Shown piece by piece: positions 16,033-24,256 of a DNA stretch of 64,000 bases. Source of the DNA: Segatella copri (lineage in GTDB: Bacteria; Bacteroidota; Bacteroidia; Bacteroidales; Bacteroidaceae); the NCBI RefSeq assembly GCF_009494395.1, contig NZ_VZCB01000101.1, positions 124,001 to 188,000 on the forward strand. Direction: 5' to 3'. Every line of letters begins with the position of its first letter. Position 1 is the stretch's first letter. A model generated the notes under the pieces. It did not search any database. It saw nothing but the letters and a program-made list of their open reading frames with translations, and was not told where the DNA came from. The position numbers were made by a program, and so were the translations under genes.

Positions 16033-16851
16033 ATGGCATTCGTAGATTATTACAAAATTCTTGGTGTTGACAAGAACATTCCTCAGAAGGATGTTCGAGC
16101 AGCCTATCGTAAGAGAGCTAAGCAGTTTCATCCTGACTTGCACCCTAACGACCCGAAGGCTAAGGCTAAGTTCCAGGCTTTGAACGAGGCGTATGAGGTG
16201 TTGTCAGATCCAGATAAACGTGCCAAATACGATCAGTTTGGCGAGAACTGGAAGAACGCCGGTGGCTTCGGTGGTGGTGGATTTGGTGGCGGCAGTGCCG
16301 GTGGCGCTGGCGGCAATCCGTTTGAGGGCTTCGACTTCAGCAGTTTCGGAAGTGGCGGAGGTGGATTCTCCAGCTTCTTCGAAAATCTCTTTGGCGGCGG
16401 CCGTTCCCGCAGCAGCCAGGGCGGTGCTGGTTTCGGCGGCTTCGGAGGCGGAGCTGGAACAGGCGGCTTTGGTGGCTTTGGCGGTTTCGGTGGAGCCAAT
16501 GCCGGTTATGGCGCAGGTGCTGACTTCGGTACTGGCGGTTGCAACGGCGGCTGCGGCAGTCAGCAAGGTGCGCGAACCAACAATGGCGAAATGAACATGA
16601 ACGTGAACATCGACATGTATACTGCCATGTTGGGTGGTGAAGGAATCATCACGCTGAGTAACGGTTCGAAGATTAAGTTGAAGATCAAGCCTGAGACTCA
16701 GAACGGAACGAAGGTTCGTGTTCGTGGCAAGGGTTACGACCGTGGCGATGGAACCTTCGGTGATCTGATGATTACCTATAATGTGAAGTTGCCAACCGGC
16801 TTGAATGACAGACAGAAAGAGTTGCTTCGCCAGATGAAGAACGCAAAGTAG
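16033..16851 (+). CDS. DnaJ/CbpA-type co-chaperone, short form
   Basis: The 272-residue protein has a J domain (residues 5-70, with HPD in KQFHPDLHPND), a long Gly/Phe-rich stretch of about 105 residues, and one C-terminal substrate-binding domain (about 190-272, with GTKVRVRGKGYDRGDGTFGDL). Unlike CbpA or DnaJ it seems to have only the second C-terminal domain, and it lacks the CxxCxGxG zinc repeats. It should stimulate a DnaK-type Hsp70. A strong AGGAGG (16018-16023) sits 9 bp before the ATG, which is notable because most genes here have no clear Shine-Dalgarno sequence. Single gene with its own terminator. Confidence 0.9.
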   Translation: MAFVDYYKILGVDKNIPQKDVRAAYRKRAKQFHPDLHPNDPKAKAKFQALNEAYEVLSDPDKRAKYDQFGENWKNAGGFGGGGFGGGSAGGAGGNPFEGFDFSSFGSGGGGFSSFFENLFGGGRSRSSQGGAGFGGFGGGAGTGGFGGFGGFGGANAGYGAGADFGTGGCNGGCGSQQGARTNNGEMNMNVNIDMYTAMLGGEGIITLSNGSKIKLKIKPETQNGTKVRVRGKGYDRGDGTFGDLMITYNVKLPTGLNDRQKELLRQMKNAK

Positions 16852-16875
16852 AGGTCAGATGCAATAAACAAAATC

Positions 16876-16945
16876 GCCCTGTAAGGACAAAAGCTTTAAA
16901 ATAAGTCATTGAAACTTGAATGCTTTTGTTCTTACAGGGCTTTTT
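16876..16945. terminator. Terminator after the DnaJ-type gene, probably bidirectional
   Basis: GCCCTGTAAG-GACAAAAGC (16876-16894) pairs with GCTTTTGTTCTTACAGGGC (16922-16940), a stem of about 19 bp with one bulge, followed by TTTTTATTTT. The left side is A-rich, so it may also stop the convergent zinc-ribbon gene. Confidence 0.82.
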
Positions 16946-16975
16946 ATTTTCCCATTTTTTATTTTCCCATATTTT

Positions 16976-18280
16976 TTATTGAGCAGGAGTTACCTTCGAC
17001 ATATTGAATGATGAAATCTTCAGGTCAGGAGAAACGGTGCTCGAAATCTTGAACAACTGTTCGTGCTTGGAACCGTCAGTCTTGTCAACCACCTGCTTGG
17101 CGGTGAACACTACCTGATATTCATATTCGCTATCGCCAATCTCACGTTTCTTGATCTGATAATCATTGTTGATGTGCCAGTTCATGTTGGCAACATCCTC
17201 CTTATAGAGCTTGTCCATAAAGGTAACGACATCCGATTTCGGTGCAGAATTCTTGCCTAGCAGTGAAGAGAGAATGTCTTCGCAGTTGGCGAGCAACCCA
17301 TCACCATCATGAGCGTTGATGCTCTGGAAGAACTGGCGATAGAGACTAGAGATAAATTCTTTCTCTTCCGGCTGCAGGTCACGCCCCTTCACTTTCTTCA
17401 GGGCATTCTCAGCCTCTTCGATGTGCGAACCGTCTCTGTGGTCATCCAGGTAGGTCTGATAAGCATCAGCCGTATCCGCATTCTTAGCCACATTCCAGTC
17501 GATGGAATCAATCTTGTTGATGGCTTCCTGCTTATGAATGCTGTTCGGATATTTCTCCAGATAAGCCTGCAGCGCATCTTTCGAACCGCTTACCACGGCA
17601 TTGGTCCAGTCCTGATCCGTCTGTTTCAAACGGTCAAGATGGGCAGTAATCGAATCGCGGTGGGCTTCGTCTGCGTCCTTGTAGGTGTCCAGATAACTCT
17701 GCAGAACCATCGGGTCAGTACTCTGCATGGCGTATTCGTAAGCTTCCATCTCCTTGTTCTTGTTGGCATTGTCATAGAAGTAATACAGGATTCCTAAGAC
17801 GAGAACAGAGAAGATGAGCGAGATGATCAGAATGCTTCTGGTTCCCTTCTTCTTTTCTGGTTCCTTGTTTTCCGGATTCTGCTCGCCTCCGTTTCCGTTG
17901 GCAGCCGTTGGGCGTACTGGTGGAGGTGGAGGAGTTGCAGGCATTCCTGGATTTGCCGGTCTTGCAGACATTTCTGTAGTAGCCGGTCTTGCAGGCTGCT
18001 GCATGGTTTGTCTTGCTGGCTGCAGAACTGGAGCAACCGGTTCCACTGGCTGTGCAGGCTGTCCCGGTGCAGAAGGAGCAGGAGAGATTCCGCCTCTGCC
18101 ACCTACCAATGTCGGATTGGGAGTCTGGCAGTTAGGACACATTTCAAGATAATTGAAATATACCTCTCCGCAGTTAGGGCATTTGGTGATTTTGCCCGCA
18201 ATCTCTACACCGCAGCTTGGACATGTTGGTGCTTTATCGCTAATTTGGCGTCCACATTCAGGACATTTTATAATTGCCAT
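16976..18280 (-). CDS. Zinc-ribbon membrane protein with helical repeats
   Basis: 434 residues of unknown function. The N-terminus has two zinc ribbons in tandem (CPECG...CPSCG, then CPNCG...CPNCQ, residues 5-53), then a Pro/Ala-rich linker (about 60-135) and a single membrane helix (about 147-169, SILIISLIFSVLVLGILYY). Three roughly 45-residue helical repeats follow, each around a Y-L-x-x-Y core (YLDTYKDADEAH, YLEKYPNSIHKQ, YLDDHRDGSHIE), and the end is a fold of the NTF2/DUF4878 kind. The topology suggests cytoplasmic zinc ribbons and a periplasmic C-terminus. It is flanked by convergent chaperone and GH25 genes. Confidence 0.8.
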   Translation of the reverse strand: MAIIKCPECGRQISDKAPTCPSCGVEIAGKITKCPNCGEVYFNYLEMCPNCQTPNPTLVGGRGGISPAPSAPGQPAQPVEPVAPVLQPARQTMQQPARPATTEMSARPANPGMPATPPPPPVRPTAANGNGGEQNPENKEPEKKKGTRSILIISLIFSVLVLGILYYFYDNANKNKEMEAYEYAMQSTDPMVLQSYLDTYKDADEAHRDSITAHLDRLKQTDQDWTNAVVSGSKDALQAYLEKYPNSIHKQEAINKIDSIDWNVAKNADTADAYQTYLDDHRDGSHIEEAENALKKVKGRDLQPEEKEFISSLYRQFFQSINAHDGDGLLANCEDILSSLLGKNSAPKSDVVTFMDKLYKEDVANMNWHINNDYQIKKREIGDSEYEYQVVFTAKQVVDKTDGSKHEQLFKISSTVSPDLKISSFNMSKVTPAQ

Positions 18281-18379
18281 AGTTTTATTTAAAGTTTATT
18301 GATTTACATATTTTAATTTCCAGACATCATTGATTTTCTAACCTCAAGCCCTCACTTTTACCCCCTGAAGCTAATCATA

Positions 18380-18418
18380 AAGTTCAAAACTCCAAGTTCA
18401 AAGTAACGAAGTTCAAAG
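18380..18418. repeat. Three copies of AAGTTCAAA(G/A)
   Basis: AAGTTCAAAA (18380-18389), AAGTTCAAAG (18394-18403) and AAGTTCAAAG (18409-18418), spaced 14 and 15 bp start to start, directly after the GH25 gene. The rest of the 138 bp gap up to the zinc-ribbon gene shows nothing else. Confidence 0.65.
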
Positions 18419-19105
18419 TCATCGATGTCTGAATCTGATTTCTCTCAGTCTATGCCTTCCCATGAAGCGGCTTTTGTCAACATAACCATTGATTCCGTTC
18501 AGTCTACCTTTACCTGTATACTGCCACATCTCGAAGTCTCTGCCGTCTGCCAATACGGGTTCCCGCTTGGAGTATTGGGCAATCATGAGCTTGTAGCTGT
18601 CCAGCTTGCCCAGCAGATAATGGTCGTAGAAGTTGGCTCCAGTATAGATGAGCGGCTTCTGTCTGTAGGCTTTTTCAACCAGATGCAGGAACTTGAACAG
18701 CGAGTCGCAGAACTCTTCAGTTTTCAGTCCGCTCTTGGTCTCCACGTCTATCATCGGCAGTAGGTCCTGATCCCCAGGTCGGCATTGTGCCATGAAATTC
18801 TCCAGCTGCGTCTGCTGCGGAATCCTGGCGCGGTAGAAGTGATAGGATCCTACCTTGAGTCCGTACCGGTGAGCCAGGTCAATGTTCTTCTTATACTTGG
18901 CGTCTACGTTGGTTCCGCCTTCAGTAGCTTTCAGATAGACATAAGCCATCTTGGAATTATCACCTACAGTTTCCCAAAAGACATTCCCTTGGTAATGGCT
19001 GAGGTCAATACCATGCACATGACTGCAGGTATCTTCACATTGCACTTGAGCATGAAGCCCAAGGGTAAATATAATGGTAATTATTGTTATGATACTTCTT
19101 TTCAT
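18419..19105 (-). CDS. Secreted glycoside hydrolase family 25 lysozyme
   Basis: About 228 residues. The start is placed at the ATG ending at 19105, which gives a signal peptide MKRSIITIITIIFTLGLHAQ; an ATG 36 bp upstream lies before the -7 element and is unlikely. GH25 signatures are HGIDLSHYQGNVFWETV near the mature N-terminus, YLKATEG, VGSYHFYRA and the catalytic DxE strand LPMIDVETKSG. The enzyme should cut the MurNAc-GlcNAc bond of peptidoglycan. It may act in self-wall remodelling or against other bacteria; the context does not decide. A second GH25 protein lies at 55777-57459. Confidence 0.93.
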   Translation of the reverse strand: MKRSIITIITIIFTLGLHAQVQCEDTCSHVHGIDLSHYQGNVFWETVGDNSKMAYVYLKATEGGTNVDAKYKKNIDLAHRYGLKVGSYHFYRARIPQQTQLENFMAQCRPGDQDLLPMIDVETKSGLKTEEFCDSLFKFLHLVEKAYRQKPLIYTGANFYDHYLLGKLDSYKLMIAQYSKREPVLADGRDFEMWQYTGKGRLNGINGYVDKSRFMGRHRLREIRFRHR

Positions 19106-19110
19106 AACTG

Positions 19111-19148
19111 CAAAGATACGAAAAACGTCTGATATATGCATCAGACGT
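19111..19148 (-). promoter_or_regulatory. Interleaved terminator hairpin and -7 element upstream of the GH25 gene
   Basis: Reading the minus strand, the stem ACGTCTGAT / ATCAGACGT (19125-19148, 6 nt loop) runs into TTTT, forming a terminator for the upstream conserved gene. It is followed within 3 bp by TATCTTTG (19111-19118), a -7 element that ends 5 bp before the GH25 ATG. A start site 5-7 nt downstream would give a nearly leaderless GH25 mRNA. Confidence 0.6.
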
Positions 19149-19177
19149 GTTCGTTTTTTATATAAATTTATATTTCA

Positions 19178-19873
19178 CTATTCTTCGATTTCCGAAAGTG
19201 AACGGAAAAAGTTGTTCATGAAATTGCTCATAGTCTCTATCGGAGCATACTGCAGGAAGCGCATGCTTCGGCGCAGATTCTTGCGCATGGTACCTCCGGT
19301 AGTATGTACGAAGCCGGCATTGTTCTGTTCAAACTGGATGTCCTGATGCTCCGTAATGTTGTAATAGAGCGAGCGCAGCGTATGCTTGTAGGCGCCTGGC
19401 TCTACTTGGCGAACAAACGGGATTTCGTCCTGTTCAAAGTCAAAGAAGGTGATGAGCACGCTTCCTTCCAGCTGTGCGATGCGCTGGATGCGAAGTCTGG
19501 TAAGCCATTTCTCCAGTTTCACGAAGTCTACCTTGTCGCCTTTCGTGCGCAGGTAGTTGCCCAGCTGGATAATGCCCTTCAGATTGATTCCGTTTTTCAG
19601 GATGCTGTTCACATTGCCCACGATGATGCGCAGCAGGTAGACGGTTTCTATTGAAGTATCAATAGCATGGCGTTCGTCATCTTGTATCTTAGTAAGACGG
19701 CGATTCAGAAAACTGTTGTTCATGCGAACTTCTCCCTCTGGAATGTCGCTGAGGTTCTTCATCATCTGGGCAATCTTCTGCATCTTGAAGGTTGTCATTG
19801 GTTCCAGTTCTTCATCGGTTCCGAAATTCTCGGAACGCAGCTTGATGAAAAGGTTTCTCTGTAAAAAGTTCAT
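19178..19873 (-). CDS. Conserved protein of unknown function
   Basis: I do not recognise a characterised domain in this 231-residue protein. It is soluble, without a signal peptide, charged and mostly helical, with two halves separated near residue 125 (KLEKWLTRLRIQRIAQLEG). Such proteins occur in Bacteroidota as single conserved genes. It begins 31 bp before the nhaC-like stop on the same strand... reading order is nhaC-like gene, then this gene, then GH25, so it may be the last gene of the uxaA-nhaC transcript. A hairpin at 19125-19148 ends it. Confidence 0.7.
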   Translation of the reverse strand: MNFLQRNLFIKLRSENFGTDEELEPMTTFKMQKIAQMMKNLSDIPEGEVRMNNSFLNRRLTKIQDDERHAIDTSIETVYLLRIIVGNVNSILKNGINLKGIIQLGNYLRTKGDKVDFVKLEKWLTRLRIQRIAQLEGSVLITFFDFEQDEIPFVRQVEPGAYKHTLRSLYYNITEHQDIQFEQNNAGFVHTTGGTMRKNLRRSMRFLQYAPIETMSNFMNNFFRSLSEIEE

Positions 19874-19903
19874 ATCGCCTGATTTTTAAATGATATTTTC
19901 TGT

Positions 19904-21214
19904 TTAATTATATCGCTTCGGATAGCGGAAGATGATTGCGAGGAAGGCGGCAATACCGATGGCTACCGGATAGTAGAGATAGGGCAGAATGTCCATCGGA
20001 CTGATTCCTGCCAGACCGGCTGCCAGAAGTATCTGAACTCCGTAAGGAATCATTCCCTGCACCATACACGAGAAGGTGTCGAGGATGCTGGCTGCCTTGC
20101 GGTTGTCTACGCCAAACTTATCACCTATCTTCTTTGCGATATTTCCTACAGTCAGGATTGCCACAGTGTTGTTGGCTGTACAGATATTCACCAGCGATAC
20201 GAGCGCAGCAATGGAGAGTTCGGCTCCACGCTTGCCGTGAACACGGGCGGTAATCTTGTCGATGATATAGTTGATTCCTCCGTTTTCCCGGATGATTTCC
20301 AGCATTCCGCCTGCCATCATGGCGATAATCACCAGCTCGCCCATGCCCGTGATTCCATTGCCCATTGCCGAGAACCAGCCAAACAGGTCGTAGGAGAGGG
20401 GAGAACCGAGATAGTAGCTTGCCACGCCGATGACGCCACAGAGTATCGTGCCCATTGCCAGAACAGCCATCACGTTCATGCCGGCTATGGCGCAGACGAG
20501 TACTAATATATAAGGTAATACCTTGACGTATTCCACGTCTGCAATGTCGGTTGGAGCCTGAAGACCGATTCCCATCACGGCATAGACGCCGAGGATGATG
20601 AGGGCTGCAGGACCCACGATGAGCGAATTAACCCTGAACTTATCGCTCATCCGGCAACCTTGCGTCTGGGTTGCCACCACCGTCGTATCAGAGATGAACG
20701 AAAGGTTGTCGCCAAAATAGGCGCCACCCACGATGATGGCGGTCATCATACCCACATTGCCGTGCATGGAACTAGCCAGTCCGGCTGCAATAGGAACCAG
20801 CGCCACCACCGTTCCTACACTGGTACCGATGGAGACGGAGATGAAGCAAGCCGCCAGGAAGAGTCCTGGAAGAATCATGCTGGCAGGCAGAACGCTCAGC
20901 GCCAGGTTCACGGTGGCGTCTACAGCCCCCATAGCCTTTGCCGATGCTGCGAACGCACCTGCCAGTACGTATATCCACAACATGAGCATCAGGTTGTTGG
21001 CGCCAGCACCCTTACTGTAGGTATCTACTCGCTTCTTGATGGGCATTCCACCCGAAATCGCCACGGCATAGATACTGGATATCATGAATGCCACGGTGAG
21101 CGACAAGTTGGTGTCCTTGTGAGTCGCATCCGTAGAATAGACGGTGAACACTGCGATGAGGACAATCAGCAGAAATAACGGCGATAGCGCCAGCAAACCT
21201 TTTTTATTACTCAT
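19904..21214 (-). CDS. NhaC-type Na+/H+ antiporter family protein
   Basis: A 436-residue integral membrane protein with about 11-12 helices. It shows the Na+/H+ antiporter NhaC signatures of paired inner repeats, including SVGTVVALVPIAAG and SFISDTTVVATQTQGC. It may exchange Na+ for protons, or act as a solute/proton exchanger as some NhaC relatives do. It follows uxaA by 15 bp and is probably in the same transcript. That position suggests a link to uronate metabolism, either proton balance during uptake of acidic sugars or transport of a pathway intermediate; this is inference. Confidence 0.9.
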   Translation of the reverse strand: MSNKKGLLALSPLFLLIVLIAVFTVYSTDATHKDTNLSLTVAFMISSIYAVAISGGMPIKKRVDTYSKGAGANNLMLMLWIYVLAGAFAASAKAMGAVDATVNLALSVLPASMILPGLFLAACFISVSIGTSVGTVVALVPIAAGLASSMHGNVGMMTAIIVGGAYFGDNLSFISDTTVVATQTQGCRMSDKFRVNSLIVGPAALIILGVYAVMGIGLQAPTDIADVEYVKVLPYILVLVCAIAGMNVMAVLAMGTILCGVIGVASYYLGSPLSYDLFGWFSAMGNGITGMGELVIIAMMAGGMLEIIRENGGINYIIDKITARVHGKRGAELSIAALVSLVNICTANNTVAILTVGNIAKKIGDKFGVDNRKAASILDTFSCMVQGMIPYGVQILLAAGLAGISPMDILPYLYYPVAIGIAAFLAIIFRYPKRYN

Positions 21215-21229
21215 GTTTTATATTTTATG

Positions 21230-22726
21230 TTACAATGTTACTCCATTCTTGAAAATGGAGATTTCGCTGTAGCCGTTCTTCTCATTGCGGGCTTCCTCGC
21301 CATTGGCTACGGCGATAATCTTATCGATAAACTTGCGTACAAGATCCTTCATCTCAGTACCCTCTACCAGTTCACCGGCATTGAAGTCAATCCAGTTTGG
21401 CTTGTTCTTTGCCAGATTGCTGTTGGTAGAAATCTTCATGGTTGGTACGAAGGTGCCGAATGGCGTTCCACGACCGGTGGTGAAGAGTACGAGCTGGCAA
21501 CCTGCAGAAGCCAGTGCTGTGGCTGCTACGAGGTCATTGCCTGGAGCTGAAAGGAGGTTGAGACCGGTAGTCTCCAGACGATCACCATACTGCAATACGC
21601 CGCTGACCGGAGCACGGCCGCACTTCTGTGTACAGCCCAGCGCCTTGTCTTCGAGGGTAGAGATTCCACCAGCCTTATTGCCTGGAGAAGGATTCTCGCC
21701 AACTGGCTCACCGTGGCTGAGGAAGTACTCCTTGAAGTCGTTGATGAGGTGAACAGTCTTGTCGAAGAGTTCCTTGTTTTCACAACGGTTCATCAGGATG
21801 GTCTCTGCACCAAACATCTCAGGCACCTCGGTGAGGATAGATGTTCCGCCCTGAGCAACCAGCCAGTCAGAGAATTCACCTACCAATGGATTGGCTGTGA
21901 TTCCGCTGAAGCCGTCAGAACCGCCACACTTCAAACCTACGCGGAGCTTGCTTACCGGCACGTCCTCGCGCTTGTCTTCCTTAGCCTTCTGATAGAGGTC
22001 ACGGAGCAGCTTCATGCCTTCCTCCAGCTCATCGCCTTCAACCTTCTGTGTTACAAGAAGTTTGATGCGGTCCTTATCGTAGTCGCCAAGCATCTCCATG
22101 AAAGCGTCAGCCTGATTGTTCTCACAGCCGAGAGAGAGTACGAGCACAGCGCCAGCATTTGGATGAAGGCAGATGTCTCGCAACACCTTACGGGTGTTCT
22201 CATGGTCGCCTGAAAGCTGAGAGCAGCCATAGTTATGGTGCCATGCGTGGATGGCGTCGATTCCCTCGCAGTTGGTCTCCTTCTTCAGGAGTTCAACAAG
22301 CTTCTCTGCGATTCCGTTCACGCAGCCCACAGTAGGAACCACCCAGATTTCGTTTCTTACACCTACTTCACCGTTCTTGCGAACGAATCCCTTGAAGGTG
22401 CGGTTCTCCTGTGCGATGTTCAACTGCTCGTCTACAGGGTTGTAGGTGTACTCCAGAGTTCCGGCGAGATTGGTCTTGAGATTATTCTCGTTCACCCATT
22501 CGCCCTGCTTCAGGTCCTTCTTGGCGTGGCCGATTGGATAACCGTACTTGATGATGTCCTTTCCTTCGGCAGCATCGTCGATGAGCACCTTATGTCCAGC
22601 AGGAGTATCCTGCAACAGGGTGATGGTCTTACCATCTACCTCAATCACTTCGCCCTTCTTCATTGGGCGCAAGCAAACCACTACCGAGTCGGCAGGGTTA
22701 ATCTTGATAAAGCTTGATAGTTTCAT
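21230..22726 (-). CDS. uxaA: Altronate dehydratase
   Basis: The 498-residue protein is a full-length fusion of a SAF domain (about residues 1-95) and a GarD/UxaA catalytic domain (about 105-490). Signature stretches are VPTVGCVNGIAEKL, HHNYGCSQLSGDH, LKCGGSDGFSGITANP and FTTGRGTPFGTFVPT. It dehydrates D-altronate to 2-keto-3-deoxygluconate (KDG), the last step before KdgK in galacturonate breakdown. The UxaC and UxaB steps are not in this window. The gene is 69 bp after the LacI regulator, on the same strand. Confidence 0.95.
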   Translation of the reverse strand: MKLSSFIKINPADSVVVCLRPMKKGEVIEVDGKTITLLQDTPAGHKVLIDDAAEGKDIIKYGYPIGHAKKDLKQGEWVNENNLKTNLAGTLEYTYNPVDEQLNIAQENRTFKGFVRKNGEVGVRNEIWVVPTVGCVNGIAEKLVELLKKETNCEGIDAIHAWHHNYGCSQLSGDHENTRKVLRDICLHPNAGAVLVLSLGCENNQADAFMEMLGDYDKDRIKLLVTQKVEGDELEEGMKLLRDLYQKAKEDKREDVPVSKLRVGLKCGGSDGFSGITANPLVGEFSDWLVAQGGTSILTEVPEMFGAETILMNRCENKELFDKTVHLINDFKEYFLSHGEPVGENPSPGNKAGGISTLEDKALGCTQKCGRAPVSGVLQYGDRLETTGLNLLSAPGNDLVAATALASAGCQLVLFTTGRGTPFGTFVPTMKISTNSNLAKNKPNWIDFNAGELVEGTEMKDLVRKFIDKIIAVANGEEARNEKNGYSEISIFKNGVTL

Positions 22727-22795
22727 TCTGTAGTTGTTTTATATATTTATAATATGTACAAATTCAAATACTTATTTCCTTCAATCAGAATCATT

Positions 22796-23860
22796 TTAGA
22801 TTTGCGTTCTGCGATAGAAGTCTACGTTCTCCTTCATCAGCAGCTCGATAGGCATGTAGTTCACGGTGGTCACCTTCTTCTTCAGCACGATTGCCTGGAA
22901 GAGGGTGTCTACACAGTAGTAACCCTGCATGTAGGCGTGCTGTGCGATGAGGAACGAGATGCTTCCCTCGCGCAGACAGTGGGCATTCTTCTCCACCATG
23001 TCATAGCCCATGATCTGAACATCACGGCGGTTGGTTTTCAGGAGGAAGTCGCCCACGATATGTGCCTTCGATGTCATGGTGATGCAGTGATGCGTATCCG
23101 GATGCTCAGCAAAATATCTCTCCAGCATCTTCACGTATTCGTTTCGGGTTCCGTTGAGCGGCAGGTCGAGTACCTTGATTTCCACCTGTGGGAAGTGGTC
23201 GTGCATGTAGTGGCGGAAACCTACCTCTCGGTTGTCCTGCTGCTTGCTGACCACCTTTCCGTCCTTGGTCTGTCTCATCAGCATGATCTCCTTTTCGCCA
23301 CTGGCAATCATCATCAGCATCTTGGCTGAGAAGAAGCCAGAGCAGAAAGAATCCTGACCGAAGAATGAGAGCGGACGCAGGTCGGGCATGTATGAGTCGA
23401 GGAGGATGAAGGGGATGCTTTTATGATGCAGCTGTTCGGTCAACTCCCGTGTTACGGCGAGCGAAGACGGAACCACGATGACGCCCTCAGGCTGTGCTTC
23501 CAGAATCTCTTTCGACATCTCACGGAACGAATCCTCATTGGAGCGCTCGTAAAATCTGATTTCTACGTCGATATGGAAATCGCGGCGCGTCTCTTCACAC
23601 TTCTTTGCACCTTCCTCAATCTCTTCCCAGTAAGCTTCCGATTCGTGCTTAGGGATGAGCAGATAGAAGGTGTACGATTTGTTGTACGCCAATGCACTGG
23701 CGTACATGTTGGGTTGGTAATTCATCTCCTTCAGCGCCTTCTCCACCTTTTCACGGGCAGTCTTGGATACGTTGGGGCGCTCATGGAGAACTCGGTCAAC
23801 CGTTCCGACGGATACGCCAGCTCTTTCAGCAATATCCTTGATCCTGATTTTTTCGGCCAT
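22796..23860 (-). CDS. LacI-family transcriptional regulator
   Basis: The 354-residue protein has an N-terminal LacI HTH (residues 5-52, RIKDIAERAGVSVGTVDRVL) and a periplasmic-binding-protein-like sensor domain (about 65-345). It lies between uxaA and the divergent kdgK-eda genes, so the natural hypothesis is control of hexuronate catabolism with KDG or a related acid as inducer, comparable to KdgR-type regulators. No convincing perfect palindromic operator was found by eye in the 396 bp divergent region. Confidence 0.92.
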   Translation of the reverse strand: MAEKIRIKDIAERAGVSVGTVDRVLHERPNVSKTAREKVEKALKEMNYQPNMYASALAYNKSYTFYLLIPKHESEAYWEEIEEGAKKCEETRRDFHIDVEIRFYERSNEDSFREMSKEILEAQPEGVIVVPSSLAVTRELTEQLHHKSIPFILLDSYMPDLRPLSFFGQDSFCSGFFSAKMLMMIASGEKEIMLMRQTKDGKVVSKQQDNREVGFRHYMHDHFPQVEIKVLDLPLNGTRNEYVKMLERYFAEHPDTHHCITMTSKAHIVGDFLLKTNRRDVQIMGYDMVEKNAHCLREGSISFLIAQHAYMQGYYCVDTLFQAIVLKKKVTTVNYMPIELLMKENVDFYRRTQI

Positions 23861-24256
23861 TGTTTTAAGTATTTATTTTTGAGGAAAGCTTCGCGCGAAC
23901 ATTATTATATAGTAACATGTGCCGGCTGTGCATTTCCATCAATTGATTATTGAACCAAAGCATGTGTGTGCGACCACAGTTCATACTTTCGGGCACAAAT
24001 ATACAATAAAAAAATGAATTGTGCGAATACACAGCTGTTTTTTTGCACAAAAACCAAAAAAAAGTATTGAAAAAAGGAAAAATACGGGTAAAAACGAAAA
24101 AAAATCCCTTTTTATTTCGTTATTTGGGAAATTATGGTTATTTTTGCCAACGATATGAGACGGTGACTTAAAACATTGTCAAGATCATGTAATGATGAGT
24201 TCCTAGAATTGTCAATTACAAACAAACATAAAAACAATTAATTAAAACTATCAACA
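23861..24256. other. Divergent intergenic region between the LacI regulator and kdgK
   Basis: 396 bp without a gene, AT-rich. It holds a minus-strand -7 element TATATTTG (23996-24003, weak TTCG at -33) for the regulator and a plus-strand TATTTTTG (24139-24146) for kdgK. A loose TGTG-N6-CACA pair at 24020-24033 is the only operator-like dyad noticed, and it is weak. The kdgK leader from about 24152 to 24256 is long and A-rich. Confidence 0.5.

Noticed and set aside
24020..24033. LacI-type operator between the regulator and kdgK
   Set aside because: Only TGTG/CACA arms match; the centre does not, and LacI operators normally have a central CG-type dyad. Too weak to call.
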